NCBI RefSeq assembly: GCF_024648825.1
Contig: NZ_JANBBE010000001.1
Coordinates: 1,550,001-1,614,000 of the forward strand
Length of the DNA stretch: 64,000 bases
DNA from: Lentzea californiensis
GTDB lineage: Bacteria > Actinomycetota > Actinomycetes > Mycobacteriales > Pseudonocardiaceae
Reading direction: 5' to 3'
The stretch's first letter is position 1, and the number at the start of each line of letters is the position of its first letter. This document shows positions 16,400 through 25,213 of the stretch, piece after piece. The notes beneath the pieces were generated by a model, which had not been told where the DNA came from, did not search any database, and worked only from the letters and a program-made list of their open reading frames with translations. The translations under genes and the position numbers were made by a program.

Positions 16400-17896
16400 C
16401 TAGCCGATGTGCCACGTGTGCACGGGCTCGCCCGCGTGCATCAACTCCATGTACCGCTTGAGCATGCCGGACAGCGCCGCGTCCCTCGACATGCCGCGTT
16501 CTTCCAGCAGCGCAACGGTTTCCCGCTGCCACGACGATCCCGTGCGCCGCGCGAGGCAACGCTGCTCGATCACGCCGAGGTAGCGTTCGCGGGCCTCGTC
16601 GGAGACACCGCAGTCGCGCAGGCCCTCGTGCGCCATCGGCAGGAGCCGGCGCAGCACGAGCTCGTCCGGCGGGATCCAGCCGATGCCCGGCCAGTACAGC
16701 TGGGCGTGCATGCCGTGCCTGGCACCGGTGTAGAGGTTCTCCTCGGCCGCCTGGAACGACATCTGCGTCCACAGTGGACGCTCCTGCGAGGCGAGCGCGC
16801 GCTGGGCGCCGTAGAAGAAGGCGGCGTTCGCCATCGTGTCGAGCACCGTGGGGCCCGCGGGCAGGACCCGGTTCTCGACGCGCAGGTGCGGCACGCCGTC
16901 GACCACGTCGTAGACCGGGCGGTTCCAGCGCCAGATCGTGCCGTTGTGCAGGCGCAGCTCGGAAAGACGAGGCGCGCCACCGGCTTCCAGGACCTCCAAC
17001 GGGTCCTCGTCGTCGGTTTCGGGCAGCAGGCTGGGGAAGTAGCGCACGTTCTCCTCGAACAGGTCGAAGATCGACGTGATCCACCGTTCACCGAACCACA
17101 CGCGCGGACGGACGCCCTGGTTCTTCAGCTCGTCCGGGCGGGTGTCGGTGGCCTGCTCGAACAACGGGATCCGGGTCTCGTGCCAGAGCGCCTTGCCCAG
17201 CAGGAAAGCCGAGTTCGCGGCGATGGCGACCTGGACGCCTGCCAGGCACTGCGCGGCGTTCCAGTGCGCGGCGAAGTGCGTCGGCTCGACCTGCAGGTGC
17301 AGCTGCACCGAGGTGCACGCGGCCTCCGGCAGGATCGAGTCCGCGTAGCTGAGCAGCTTCTCCGGCCCCTTGCCCGGCATCGCCGGGCCCTCCATGTGCA
17401 GCACCATCTCCTCGCCGCGGGCCTTGAAGATGGTGTCGTTGAGCAGCGCGTACCGCGGCCCCTCGGAGAGCCACTTGCGGTCGAAGTGCCGCTCCCGCAA
17501 CGTGGGCAGCAGGCCGATCATGGCGAGGTTGGCGCCCGCGTCGTTGGCCTTGGAGTCCGCGTTGTCGAGCGACTGCCGCAGTTCCTCCTCCAGGCCGAGC
17601 ATCTCACCCCCGGCGAGCTCTCGCGGGGGGACGTTGATCTCCAGGTTCTGCTGTCCCAGCTCCAGGGTGTAGGAGGGATCGTCGATCTTCTCGAGGACCT
17701 CCGAGTTCGCCATCGCCGGCCGCATCGCGTCGTCGACGAGGTTCAGCTCGATCTCGAGCCCCATCTGGCGACGGGGGAAGGAGAACGTGTCTTCGGCCAG
17801 CATCGTGGCCAGTGCGTCGAGACTCCGCTGCATCTTCTCCCGATAACGCTGGCGGTCGTCTCTGGTGAAAGTGCGGCTGGACACTTCACTTCCCAT
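16400..17896 (-). CDS. Glutamate-cysteine ligase family protein (GCS2 domain)
   Basis: A soluble ATP-grasp-like carboxylate-amine ligase of 498 residues in the GCS2 (COG2170-like) family. An MGLEIELNLV motif near residue 45 forms the start of the ATP/glutamate site. The conserved blocks LELGQQNLEINVPP, ACTSVQLHLQV and RVENRVLPAGPT follow. Related proteins make gamma-glutamyl peptides, such as the EgtA step of ergothioneine synthesis. No other ergothioneine gene is nearby, so the substrate is open. It is convergent with the pseudo-transpeptidase pair. An AAGGGG ribosome site precedes the ATG. Confidence 0.8.
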   Translation of the reverse strand: MGSEVSSRTFTRDDRQRYREKMQRSLDALATMLAEDTFSFPRRQMGLEIELNLVDDAMRPAMANSEVLEKIDDPSYTLELGQQNLEINVPPRELAGGEMLGLEEELRQSLDNADSKANDAGANLAMIGLLPTLRERHFDRKWLSEGPRYALLNDTIFKARGEEMVLHMEGPAMPGKGPEKLLSYADSILPEAACTSVQLHLQVEPTHFAAHWNAAQCLAGVQVAIAANSAFLLGKALWHETRIPLFEQATDTRPDELKNQGVRPRVWFGERWITSIFDLFEENVRYFPSLLPETDDEDPLEVLEAGGAPRLSELRLHNGTIWRWNRPVYDVVDGVPHLRVENRVLPAGPTVLDTMANAAFFYGAQRALASQERPLWTQMSFQAAEENLYTGARHGMHAQLYWPGIGWIPPDELVLRRLLPMAHEGLRDCGVSDEARERYLGVIEQRCLARRTGSSWQRETVALLEERGMSRDAALSGMLKRYMELMHAGEPVHTWHIG

Positions 17897-17949
17897 GCCG
17901 CTACCCCTTCGCTCGGCGCCGGTGGGCGCGGGCCAGGCGGAACGCCAAA

Positions 17950-18033
17950 CGTGACACAGCGGAATCCCCCTTTACATCGCCCAAAACGGTGCTCTCTGTC
18001 ACGTGGAGGTAACAACCAGCGATCATCCGCTGG
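17950..18033. promoter_or_regulatory. Inverted repeats in the GCS2-TrmH divergent region
   Basis: The 209-base gap between the divergent starts holds two dyads. CGTGACACAG at 17950-17959 pairs with CTCTGTCACG at 17994-18003 (one mismatch, 34-base spacer). CCAGCG at 18016-18021 pairs with CGCTGG at 18028-18033. They could be operator sites or transcript hairpins. No known box was recognised. Confidence 0.3.
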
Positions 18034-18105
18034 TCGGGCGTGTGCGGTTCCGCCCTCCGGACTACCTCGCCTGTTCCACATCCCGCCGGATGCGAAACTT
18101 CCGGC

Positions 18106-18897
18106 GTGGCTGACGTGATCGAGATCTACGACCCGGCTGATGCCCGGCTGGACGACTTCCGCGACCTGTCGACGGCCGACCGCAGGCCCGACCGGCCCGG
18201 AGGACGAGGTCTCGTCATCGCCGAAGGCGTCGTCGTGGTGGAACGTCTGCTGGCATCGCCGTACCCGGTGCGCGGGCTGCTCGGGGTGCGGCGCAGGATC
18301 GAGGCGCTGGACCTTTCTGACCTGGACGTTCCCGCCTACGTGACGTCAGCAGAGGTTATGGCGTCGGTCGTTGGTTTCCACTTGAACCGGGGTGTACTCG
18401 CGGCGGCCGGCCGCGCGCCCGCCGTGTCGTTCGACGAGCTCGCCTCAGGCGCCCAGCGCCTCGCCGTGCTCGAAGGCGTGGGCGACCACGAGAACCTCGG
18501 TTCGATCTTCCGCAACGCCGCTGCGCTGGGCGTGGACGGCGTCGTTCTGGGCCCGGGTTGCAGCGATCCGCTGTACCGGCGCAGCGTGCGCGTCTCGATG
18601 GGGCACGTGCTGCGCGTGCCGTTCGCTACCACGGATCAGTGGCCCGCGGCGCTGAACCTGTTGCGGCAAAAGGGTTATACAGTTGCCGCGCTGACGCCCC
18701 GCCCCTCCGCTCTGCAACTTGCAGACGCAGGTTTGCGAGGCCGGCGCGTGGCGGTCCTGCTCGGGTCGGAGGGCCCCGGCCTCACCGACGAGGCCATCGA
18801 CGCCGCCGACCTGGCCGTGCGCATCCCGATGTCGTCGGGCGTGGACTCGCTGAACGTGGCCACCGCCGGCGCGGTGGCGTTCCACGCGCTGCTCTAG
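18106..18897 (+). CDS. TrmH/SpoU family RNA 2'-O-methyltransferase
   Basis: A SPOUT-class methyltransferase of 263 residues that should methylate a ribose in rRNA or tRNA using S-adenosylmethionine. The C-terminal knot motifs are intact: NLGSIFRNAAALGVDGV (motif 1), LLGSEGPGL (motif 2) and IPMSSGVDSLNVATA (motif 3). An N-terminal substrate-binding region of about 100 residues precedes them. The GTG at 18106 is taken as the start because it begins the conserved protein; further upstream the frame is low in similarity. The gene is convergent with DUF2537, four bases apart. The same order is known in mycobacteria. Confidence 0.88.
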   Translation: MADVIEIYDPADARLDDFRDLSTADRRPDRPGGRGLVIAEGVVVVERLLASPYPVRGLLGVRRRIEALDLSDLDVPAYVTSAEVMASVVGFHLNRGVLAAAGRAPAVSFDELASGAQRLAVLEGVGDHENLGSIFRNAAALGVDGVVLGPGCSDPLYRRSVRVSMGHVLRVPFATTDQWPAALNLLRQKGYTVAALTPRPSALQLADAGLRGRRVAVLLGSEGPGLTDEAIDAADLAVRIPMSSGVDSLNVATAGAVAFHALL

Positions 18898-18901
18898 AGC
18901 T

Positions 18902-19501
18902 TCAGAGCAGGGTCAGGATCAGGGCGAGCCAGGCGACGAGCACCCCGGTCACGACGCCGTACGCGACCCAGCGCCACACCGGCACGCTGCGCCCCAGCCA
19001 GACGCTCGGCGCCAGGCCACCGACCACCAGGACGTTCGCGACCAGGGCCAGCCACCGGCTCGTCTCACCCAGACCCAGTGACAACGACACGACGGTCACC
19101 GTGACGATCGCGGCCGTGATGGCGCTGACCGTGAGCCCGGTGCCCCACGGCGTCGGCTCCGGCTCGGCCTCGGGCTCCGCGGTGAACGCGGCCTCGAACG
19201 GCACCTCGGGCGCCTCCACGGTGAGCAGGTCGCCGCTGACCGGGTCGGTGTAGCTGACGGGGGAGTTCATGACCGCGGCGAGTCTGCCCGCGAGCTGCTT
19301 GCCTCTGCGTGCGATCAGCGCGCTGGCCACGCCGTCGGACGGCGTCTCGGTGCGCACCACCGCGTCGGCGACCTTCGCCCACTCGTGCAGTGCCTCGGCG
19401 AGATCGGCGCCGAGGGGCAGGCTGTGCGGGTCGACCTCGCGCTCACCGGAATCGTCTTCTCCGGCGAGCACGGCACGGCCGTCCCGGACTCGCAACTCCA
19501 C
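18902..19501 (-). CDS. DUF2537 family membrane protein
   Basis: A 199-residue protein. The N-terminal half is soluble and begins MELRVRDGRAVL. An acidic Pro/Glu linker lies near residue 110, and three hydrophobic segments follow (about 122-142, 150-168 and 175-197). This layout fits actinobacterial DUF2537, of unknown function. It neighbours the TrmH methyltransferase as in mycobacteria. Start and stop are well defined, and codon use is normal. Confidence 0.7.
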   Translation of the reverse strand: MELRVRDGRAVLAGEDDSGEREVDPHSLPLGADLAEALHEWAKVADAVVRTETPSDGVASALIARRGKQLAGRLAAVMNSPVSYTDPVSGDLLTVEAPEVPFEAAFTAEPEAEPEPTPWGTGLTVSAITAAIVTVTVVSLSLGLGETSRWLALVANVLVVGGLAPSVWLGRSVPVWRWVAYGVVTGVLVAWLALILTLL

Positions 19502-19691
19502 AGAGCCCTCCTTGGTCTGGCTATCGGGCAGAACCTATCGGACGGGGAGGGTGGGGAGAACGGATAAGGGGTTTGGCGAGGCGGGTTGGGGCGTGCGGGT
19601 CGGCTCGCGTTGGCCTGTTCCCGTTCCAGCAGGGCGGTCACCAGTGCGCTCAGGTCGCCTTGCGTACGTGGCCGGGCGGCTCGGCTTCGCC

Positions 19692-19715
19692 GTCCCTCCT
19701 GCGCGCAGGAGGGAC
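19692..19715. repeat. 24-bp perfect palindrome
   Basis: GTCCCTCCTGCG is followed directly by its exact reverse complement, with no spacer. It lies in the non-coding island and could be a cruciform, a protein-binding site or a relic of a repeat element. Confidence 0.6.
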
Positions 19716-19926
19716 ACCTCGGCTCCGCCCTTGCCTTGGGGCGGCAGGGTGGCTCGGCTCCGCCATCGCCCTACGCGCGCGGGTGCTTGGCCCCGCCGTT
19801 GCCCTGTACATGCCGGAAGGGGTGCGTCAGCCCGGCCATTCCGTTGCGCGGCAGGGTGGTTCGCCATGCCTGGCCGCGCGGCGTCCTGGCCGTGCGCCTG
19901 CCTGGGGGCGTGCGGGGGAGTCGTGA

Positions 19927-19967
19927 GGTCGCGTTCGCGCCAGATCCCCATTGGCGCGAACGCGACC
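19927..19967 (-). terminator. Hairpin after the ABC exporter operon
   Basis: A perfect 16-bp stem (19927-19942 with 19952-19967) and 9-base loop sit 8 bases beyond the stop of the ABC exporter gene on the minus strand. There is no T run, so this is a hairpin-type terminator or RNA stabiliser, as is common in actinobacteria. Confidence 0.65.
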
Positions 19968-19974
19968 TGCAGGC

Positions 19975-21816
19975 CTACGCGAGCGAGTCGCGCCAGGCCG
20001 TGTGCAGGGCGGCGAACCTGCCCCGCTCACCGATCAGCTCCTCCGGGGAGCCGTCTTCCACCACAATGCCACCATCCAGCACCAGGACGCGGTCCGCGAT
20101 CAGGACCGTCGACAGGCGGTGGGCGATGATGAACGCGGTTCGGTCCGCCAGCACTGTTTCCAGTGCTGCCTGCACGGCGCGTTCGGTGGGCACGTCCAGG
20201 GATGATGTTGCCTCATCCAGGACCAGTACCGCCGGATCTGCGAGGAACGCGCGGGCGAAGGCCACCATCTGGCGTTGTCCCGCGGAGAGGCGGCCGCCTC
20301 GTTTGCGGACGTCCGTGTCGTAGCCGTCCGGGAGGGCGGCGATGAACTCGTGTGCGCCCACCTCGGCTGCTGCTGCCTCGATCTCCGCCCGTGACGCGGA
20401 TGGGCGGCCCAGGGCGATGTTGTCCGCTACCGAACCTGAGAACAGGAAGTTCTCCTGCGTCACCATCACCACGGCCCGGCGCAGGTCCGTGTCCGTCACC
20501 GAGCGCAGGTCCGTGCCATCGAGCTGCACGGATCCCTCTGACGGGTCGTAGAAGCGGGCTACGAGCTTCGCCACCGTGGTCTTGCCGGCGCCGGTCGCGC
20601 CCACCAGGGCCACGGTCTCGCCCGCCGGCACGTCCAGCGAGAAGCGGGGCAGCACCTGCCGGGACGTGCCGGGGTACTGGAACTCCACGTCGGCGAACCG
20701 GACGGCGCCCCGTGCGTGGGGCATGACCACCGGCGACGTCGGTTCCGGTACGGACGGCTTCTCCTCCAGGACGCCCGAGATCTTCTCCAGGGCGGCGGTG
20801 GCGGAGGAGTAGGAGTTCGCGAACATCGCCAGCTCGTCGAACGGGTCGTAGAAGCGGCGCAGGTACAGCATGAACGCCGCCAGCACGCCCAGTTCGATGG
20901 CGCCGTCCGCCACCCGGTAGGCGCCCCAGGCGAGGACGACGGCCAGCGACACGTTGCCGATCGCGCGGATCGTCGAGACGAACGTGGCCATCACGCCCAG
21001 CGCGTCGGTGTTCGCGTCGCGGAACTGGCCGTTGAAGCCCGCCATGATCTGCTCGTTGCGGGGCTGGCGCCGGAACGCCTGCACCGCGCGGATGCCGTTC
21101 ATGGACTCCACGAACTGCACGATGATCTTGGCGATCGCACCGCGCGTGCCGCGGTACGCCTCCATCGAGCGCCGGCGGAACCAGCGCCACAGGAAGTACA
21201 GCGGCACGAAACCCGCGATCACGACCGACGCGAGCGGGGCGTCGAGCCAGATCAGGATCACCGCAATGCCCACGACCGACAGCGCGGCGTTGAACAGGCT
21301 GTCCAGGCCCTCTTCCAGCAGGTCCTGCAACGCGTCGACGTCGCTGGTCAGCCGGGAGATGACCTTGCCGGACGTGTACGACTCGTGGAAGCCGACCGAC
21401 AGGCCCTGCGAGTGCCGGAAGATCCGGCCGCGCAGGTCCAGCAGCAGGTCCTGGCCCACTCGGCCGGAGACCCGCAGAAACGCCCAGCGCAGGAACGTCA
21501 TCAGCAGCGCGCTGACCCCGTAGCCCACAACGCACCAGATCAGGATCGCCGGACTGCCGCCCACCGCGGCGGGGATGCCGCGGTCGATCGCGGCGGCGAT
21601 CAGCAGCGGGCCCGCGAGTGCCGCCAGGTTGCCGGTGACCACCGCGGCGATCGCCAGCGACGTGCGGGCGACGTGCGGGCGCAGCAACGAACCCAGCAGA
21701 CGGCGCGAACGGGCCTGCAGGCGCAGACCCGTCGAGTAGGAGATCTCCTCGATGTCCTCGGAGGCGACGCCGCGCCACTCCTCTTCAGCCGCAACGGGTG
21801 CGACGACCTCACTCAT
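19975..21816 (-). CDS. Heterodimeric ABC exporter subunit B (TM288-like)
   Basis: A half-transporter of 613 residues: a six-helix type IV exporter membrane domain (about 50-330) and a C-terminal ATPase. It has Walker A GATGAGKTT, Walker B VLVLDEATSSLD with the catalytic Glu, and H-loop IIAHRLSTV. The signature is LSAGQ rather than LSGGQ. Together with the Asp-type Walker B of its partner this gives one consensus and one degenerate ATP site, as in TM287/288-type exporters. Its start overlaps the partner stop by 4 bases. It probably exports drugs or lipids. Confidence 0.88.
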   Translation of the reverse strand: MSEVVAPVAAEEEWRGVASEDIEEISYSTGLRLQARSRRLLGSLLRPHVARTSLAIAAVVTGNLAALAGPLLIAAAIDRGIPAAVGGSPAILIWCVVGYGVSALLMTFLRWAFLRVSGRVGQDLLLDLRGRIFRHSQGLSVGFHESYTSGKVISRLTSDVDALQDLLEEGLDSLFNAALSVVGIAVILIWLDAPLASVVIAGFVPLYFLWRWFRRRSMEAYRGTRGAIAKIIVQFVESMNGIRAVQAFRRQPRNEQIMAGFNGQFRDANTDALGVMATFVSTIRAIGNVSLAVVLAWGAYRVADGAIELGVLAAFMLYLRRFYDPFDELAMFANSYSSATAALEKISGVLEEKPSVPEPTSPVVMPHARGAVRFADVEFQYPGTSRQVLPRFSLDVPAGETVALVGATGAGKTTVAKLVARFYDPSEGSVQLDGTDLRSVTDTDLRRAVVMVTQENFLFSGSVADNIALGRPSASRAEIEAAAAEVGAHEFIAALPDGYDTDVRKRGGRLSAGQRQMVAFARAFLADPAVLVLDEATSSLDVPTERAVQAALETVLADRTAFIIAHRLSTVLIADRVLVLDGGIVVEDGSPEELIGERGRFAALHTAWRDSLA

Positions 21817-23585
21817 GACGCCACCTCCTCTTCCACCAACTCGTCGTCCATGCTGGACAGAAGACGCTTGTACTCGTCGTTGGTGTCCAACAACTCCCGG
21901 TGCGAGCCGATCGCCTCGATCTTGCCGTCGACCAGCAACGCCACTCGGTCGGCCAGCTGCACCGTCGACGACCGGTGCGCCACGACCAACGCCGTCGTCT
22001 CGCTCAGCACGCGCCGCAGCGCGCCCTCCACCTCGGCCTCGGTGTGGACGTCCAGCGCGGACAGCGGGTCGTCCAGCACCAGCACCGCCGGCTTGCCGAC
22101 GACCGCGCGGGCCAGCGCCAGCCGCTGCCGCTGACCACCGGACAGCGACAGGCCCTGCTCACCGATCCGGGTCGCGAGGCCCCACGGCAGGGCTTCCACG
22201 AACTCCTCCGCCTTGGCCACCCGCAACGCCTCGCGCACCTGGGTCTCGGTGACGTCCGGCAGGCCCAGGCCGACGTTCTCGGTCACCGACGCGGAGAACA
22301 GCACCGGTTCCTCGAACGCCATGCCCACGACGGTCCGCAGGTCCTCCAGCGAGAGGTCCCGCACGTCGGTGCCGTCGATGGTGATCCGGCCGCCGGTCAC
22401 GTCCGCGAGCCGCGGCACGAGCGCGGTCAGCGTCGTCTTGCCCGACCCCGTCGCGCCGACCAGCGCCACCGTCTCACCGGGACGCAGGTCGAGGTCGACG
22501 CCCGACAGCACCTCGCGGCCGTCGTCGAACGCGAACCGCACGCCCTCGAAACGAACGTGCCCGCGCAGCGGCGTGGGCAGCGGCACGGGCGAGGCGGGAC
22601 CGGTGATCGCGACGGGGGAGTCGATGACCTCCCAGTAGCGTTCCAGCGCCGAGGCGGTCTGGTTCGTCTCCGCCAGCAACCAGCCGATGGAGTCGACCGG
22701 CCAGCGCAGGTAAGCGCTCACCGCGACCGCGGCGACCAGCGTGCCGACCGTCATCCAGCCCTGCACGATGCCGACCGCGCCGACGGCGAGCATGCCCGCG
22801 ATCGACAGCTCCGGCAGCACGATCAGCACCGACCACAGCGCGGCCAGGATCGAGATCTTGTTCAGTTCGGTCGTCCGCAGGTCACGGGCCTGCGCCAGGA
22901 ACCGCTTCGACAGCTCCGGCCCGCGCCCGAACGCCTTGAGCACCCGGATGCCGAGCACCGACTCCTCGACCGTCGTGGTCAGGTCGCCCGCCTGGTCCTG
23001 CGCCCTGCGCGCCACGACCTTGAACTTCGCCTCGAAGAAGTACGAGATGACGATCAACGGCAGCGCGCCGCACAGCGACACGATCAGCAGCCACGGCGAG
23101 AGCGAGGCGATGATGCCCAGCCCGATCAGCACGACCACGCTGTTCACGATCAGGAAGACGATCGCGAACGCCACGAACCGCCGCACGGTCGTGAGGTCGT
23201 TCGTCGCGCGCGACAGCAACTGGCCGGACTGCCACCGGTCGTGGAACGACACCGGCAGCCGTTGAAGGTGCTTGTAGAGGTCGAACCGCATACGCGCCTC
23301 GACCTCGGCCGCGGGCCGGGCGACGATCTTGCGCCGGACGTAGAACAGCACCGCCTCGCCGATGCCGAGCACCAGCACCCCGGCGATCAGCCAGGGCAGC
23401 GGGCCGGTCTGCTTGTTCTGAATCGGACCGTCGACGATGCGCTGCGTCAGCAGCGGGATGCCGAGACCGCACAGCATCGCGAGCATCGTCGCCGACAGCA
23501 CGACAGTCATCCGTGCGCGGTGCGGCCGCACGTACGGCCACAACCTCCGCAAGGTCCTGATCGTCGAGTTACGTTGATCGCTCAC
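21813..23585 (-). CDS. Heterodimeric ABC exporter subunit A (TM287-like, degenerate site)
   Basis: A half-transporter of 590 residues and partner of the downstream gene. Six membrane helices are followed by an ATPase with Walker A GATGSGKTT, signature LSGGQRQRLALA, H-loop VVAHRSSTV and Walker B VLVLDDPLSALD. In that Walker B, Asp replaces the catalytic Glu. This marks the non-hydrolysing site of asymmetric heterodimers. I place the start at GTG 23585 (VSDQRN), which has a GGAGGGGG ribosome site and a normal N-terminus. Two further starts upstream (23642, 23753) would add an Arg-rich tail. Confidence 0.87.
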   Translation of the reverse strand: MSDQRNSTIRTLRRLWPYVRPHRARMTVVLSATMLAMLCGLGIPLLTQRIVDGPIQNKQTGPLPWLIAGVLVLGIGEAVLFYVRRKIVARPAAEVEARMRFDLYKHLQRLPVSFHDRWQSGQLLSRATNDLTTVRRFVAFAIVFLIVNSVVVLIGLGIIASLSPWLLIVSLCGALPLIVISYFFEAKFKVVARRAQDQAGDLTTTVEESVLGIRVLKAFGRGPELSKRFLAQARDLRTTELNKISILAALWSVLIVLPELSIAGMLAVGAVGIVQGWMTVGTLVAAVAVSAYLRWPVDSIGWLLAETNQTASALERYWEVIDSPVAITGPASPVPLPTPLRGHVRFEGVRFAFDDGREVLSGVDLDLRPGETVALVGATGSGKTTLTALVPRLADVTGGRITIDGTDVRDLSLEDLRTVVGMAFEEPVLFSASVTENVGLGLPDVTETQVREALRVAKAEEFVEALPWGLATRIGEQGLSLSGGQRQRLALARAVVGKPAVLVLDDPLSALDVHTEAEVEGALRRVLSETTALVVAHRSSTVQLADRVALLVDGKIEAIGSHRELLDTNDEYKRLLSSMDDELVEEEVAS

Positions 23586-23699
23586 GCGGTGAGCCCCCTC
23601 CAGGTCGTCTCCACGGTACGAAGTACGACCGACACTCAGCATCCGGTTTTTCTCCCACCGGAGCCTCCTGTCTCGACTTAGGTCGAGGTCAAGGGCACG

Positions 23700-23933
23700 A
23701 TGAACACCATGACGCGGTTTCTGCGAACCGAGCAGACGATGGCGTTTCCACACGGACGGCTCATCGCCTCACACGACGGAGTGAACTTCGTCCTGGCTCC
23801 GGACGGCTGGGACCGGCTCGCCGGCGAGCGCCCCAGACACGCCACGCTCGTCTCCCGCGAGGACGCGGAGGACTGGTGCGAACGAGAGGGCTGGGACCTG
23901 CACCTGCTCGACGAGGTGCCGGCTACTTCCTGA
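23700..23933 (+). CDS. Hypothetical small protein
   Basis: A 77-residue soluble protein with mixed charge and a Trp-rich C-terminal half (residues 47-65: three Trp); no family recognised. It is divergent from the ABC exporter operon and its 3' end overlaps the convergent membrane protein gene by 11 bases. Codon use fits the genome. The ribosome site (GGTCAAGG) is weak. It could be an orphan gene of this lineage. Confidence 0.45.
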   Translation: MNTMTRFLRTEQTMAFPHGRLIASHDGVNFVLAPDGWDRLAGERPRHATLVSREDAEDWCEREGWDLHLLDEVPATS

Positions 23934-24351
23934 AGGTGAACAGGCCGACCAGCCCGTAGGCGACGGCCGCGAGCAACGCCTCGGCGTGGTGCCGGTTGGT
24001 GAACCACCCGAGGACGGGTTCGTGCACCTTGAAGTAGAGCCCGACACCCAGCAGGATCGGCCCGAGCAGGATGATCGGCCACACCGGCCGCACCCCGAAG
24101 ACCCACAGCACCGGCCCGGCCAGCACCAGCGACGACACGAGCGCGAGCGGCAGCCCGATCAGCACGAGCAGCAGGAACGTCGACATCGACGTGCTGTCGA
24201 GCCACGACTTCAGGAAGCCCGACTCGTACGCCCACGTCCACCCGAGCACCAGCCCGGCCCCGACGGCCATCGACAGGACGACCCGGAACAACAGCCGGCG
24301 TCCTGCCTTACCCGTCTTGCCCGCGGTGCTCTGCTCCGTCACGCCGCCCAC
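23923..24351 (-). CDS. Small four-helix membrane protein, last and divergent member of array
   Basis: A 142-residue protein with four hydrophobic segments (about 22-42, 59-78, 88-107 and 123-138) and a basic N-terminus. It lacks the cysteine pair seen in its neighbours. The central segment VRPVWPIILLGPI is nearly the same as WRPVWPTAVLGPM in the preceding gene, so it is likely a diverged paralogue. Its start overlaps the preceding gene by 44 bases; a GTG at 24342 would shorten this. Function unknown. Confidence 0.62.
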   Translation of the reverse strand: MGGVTEQSTAGKTGKAGRRLLFRVVLSMAVGAGLVLGWTWAYESGFLKSWLDSTSMSTFLLLVLIGLPLALVSSLVLAGPVLWVFGVRPVWPIILLGPILLGVGLYFKVHEPVLGWFTNRHHAEALLAAVAYGLVGLFTFRK

Positions 24352-24727
24352 CGTAACCAGCGGTCACCGCAGCAGCCAAGGCGTACCCGACTCCGGCCGA
24401 GATCGTGACCACCAGGACACCGACGATCTCCGGCGGCTGGGCGCGCATCCCCACGATGGTCAGCGCGCCTGTCAGCGCCAGCACGAACGAGCCCATCGGT
24501 CCCAGGACGGCGGTCGGCCAGACGGGCCTCCACCGGGCGAGCCTCAGCAGCGCCCACGCCACGACCGCCCACACGACCGCCGATATCGGCGCCACCCACA
24601 GGAAGATGAGACCCGCACATCCGATCGCGCTGGTGCCCTGGCACAGGGACTGACCGATGGGGATGAACGACATCCACCACGCGGCCGCGCACACCGCCCC
24701 CACCACCGCCGCCGTGAGCACCCTCAT
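24308..24727 (-). CDS. Small four-helix membrane protein with CX7C loop
   Basis: A 139-residue protein with four predicted membrane segments and a charged cytoplasmic tail ending in a Gly/Arg/Asp-rich stretch. The first extracytoplasmic loop contains two cysteines seven residues apart (SLCQGTSAIGCAG). The basic LLRLARWRPVWPT loop between helices 2 and 3 indicates that the cysteine loop faces outward. It starts with ATG overlapping the stop of the preceding paralogue as ATGA. It shares C-x-GT, VAP, VVAW-x-LLRLAR and PxWPT with that gene. Function unknown. Confidence 0.65.
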   Translation of the reverse strand: MRVLTAAVVGAVCAAAWWMSFIPIGQSLCQGTSAIGCAGLIFLWVAPISAVVWAVVAWALLRLARWRPVWPTAVLGPMGSFVLALTGALTIVGMRAQPPEIVGVLVVTISAGVGYALAAAVTAGYGGRRDGAEHRGQDG

Positions 24728-25206
24728 GGCTGGAGCATGACGATCCGCAGGACGCACTGCCATGCGCAGAACCACGCAACCGGCGTGTCGTCCTGCCCGA
24801 GGTGCTCCGTTCCGGCGCGCCGCCCGCGATGATTCCCGGCCGCCTTGGCGGCCAAGGCGTACCCGACCGCTCCGAAGAACGGTATGAAGACGAAGTTGAA
24901 CCACCGCGACAGCGACAGCAGGGACATCACGAAAACGAGTGTCCAAGCCAGCGCGATTGCGATCGACGTCCCCGCGAGAACCGTCGGCCAGGCGGGCGAG
25001 TACCGCGCGAGCCGCAGCAGCCCCCACGCCACGACCACCCAGTAAATCAGCAGCGCCGGGGCCACGCAGAGCAGCACGAAGAAAGTGCACGACAACCCGG
25101 TGCCGTTGCACGGCAGGTCGAAGGCCGACTTGACCGAGAAGAACCATCCGGCTCCGCACAACGCCCCGACGATCGCCGCGACCGGCATCGCCGGGAGCTT
25201 CCTCAT
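24724..25206 (-). CDS. Small four-helix membrane protein with CX6C loop
   Basis: A 160-residue paralogue of the downstream gene: helix 1, an outward loop with PCNGTGLSC, helix 2, the basic loop LLRLARYSPAWPT, then helices 3 and 4 and a hydrophilic tail. The ATG at 25206 is preferred over an upstream start at 25239 because it gives the MRKLP N-terminus parallel to the neighbour's MRVLT. Coupled to the next gene by an ATGA overlap, 7 bases after the previous one. Function unknown. Confidence 0.65.
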   Translation of the reverse strand: MRKLPAMPVAAIVGALCGAGWFFSVKSAFDLPCNGTGLSCTFFVLLCVAPALLIYWVVVAWGLLRLARYSPAWPTVLAGTSIAIALAWTLVFVMSLLSLSRWFNFVFIPFFGAVGYALAAKAAGNHRGRRAGTEHLGQDDTPVAWFCAWQCVLRIVMLQP

Positions 25207-25213
25207 GGGTAGA

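Larger units (their letters stand above)
19502..19974. other. GC-rich non-coding island
   Basis: These 473 bases between the starts of DUF2537 and the end of the ABC exporter operon hold no convincing gene. They contain repeated CTCGGCTCCGCC units (about 19724 and 19764), a 24-bp perfect palindrome and a 16-bp terminator-like hairpin. The GCCCTTGCCTTG segment resembles part of the repeat at 52.3 kb. The DUF2537 promoter should lie near 19502-19560. Confidence 0.5.
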
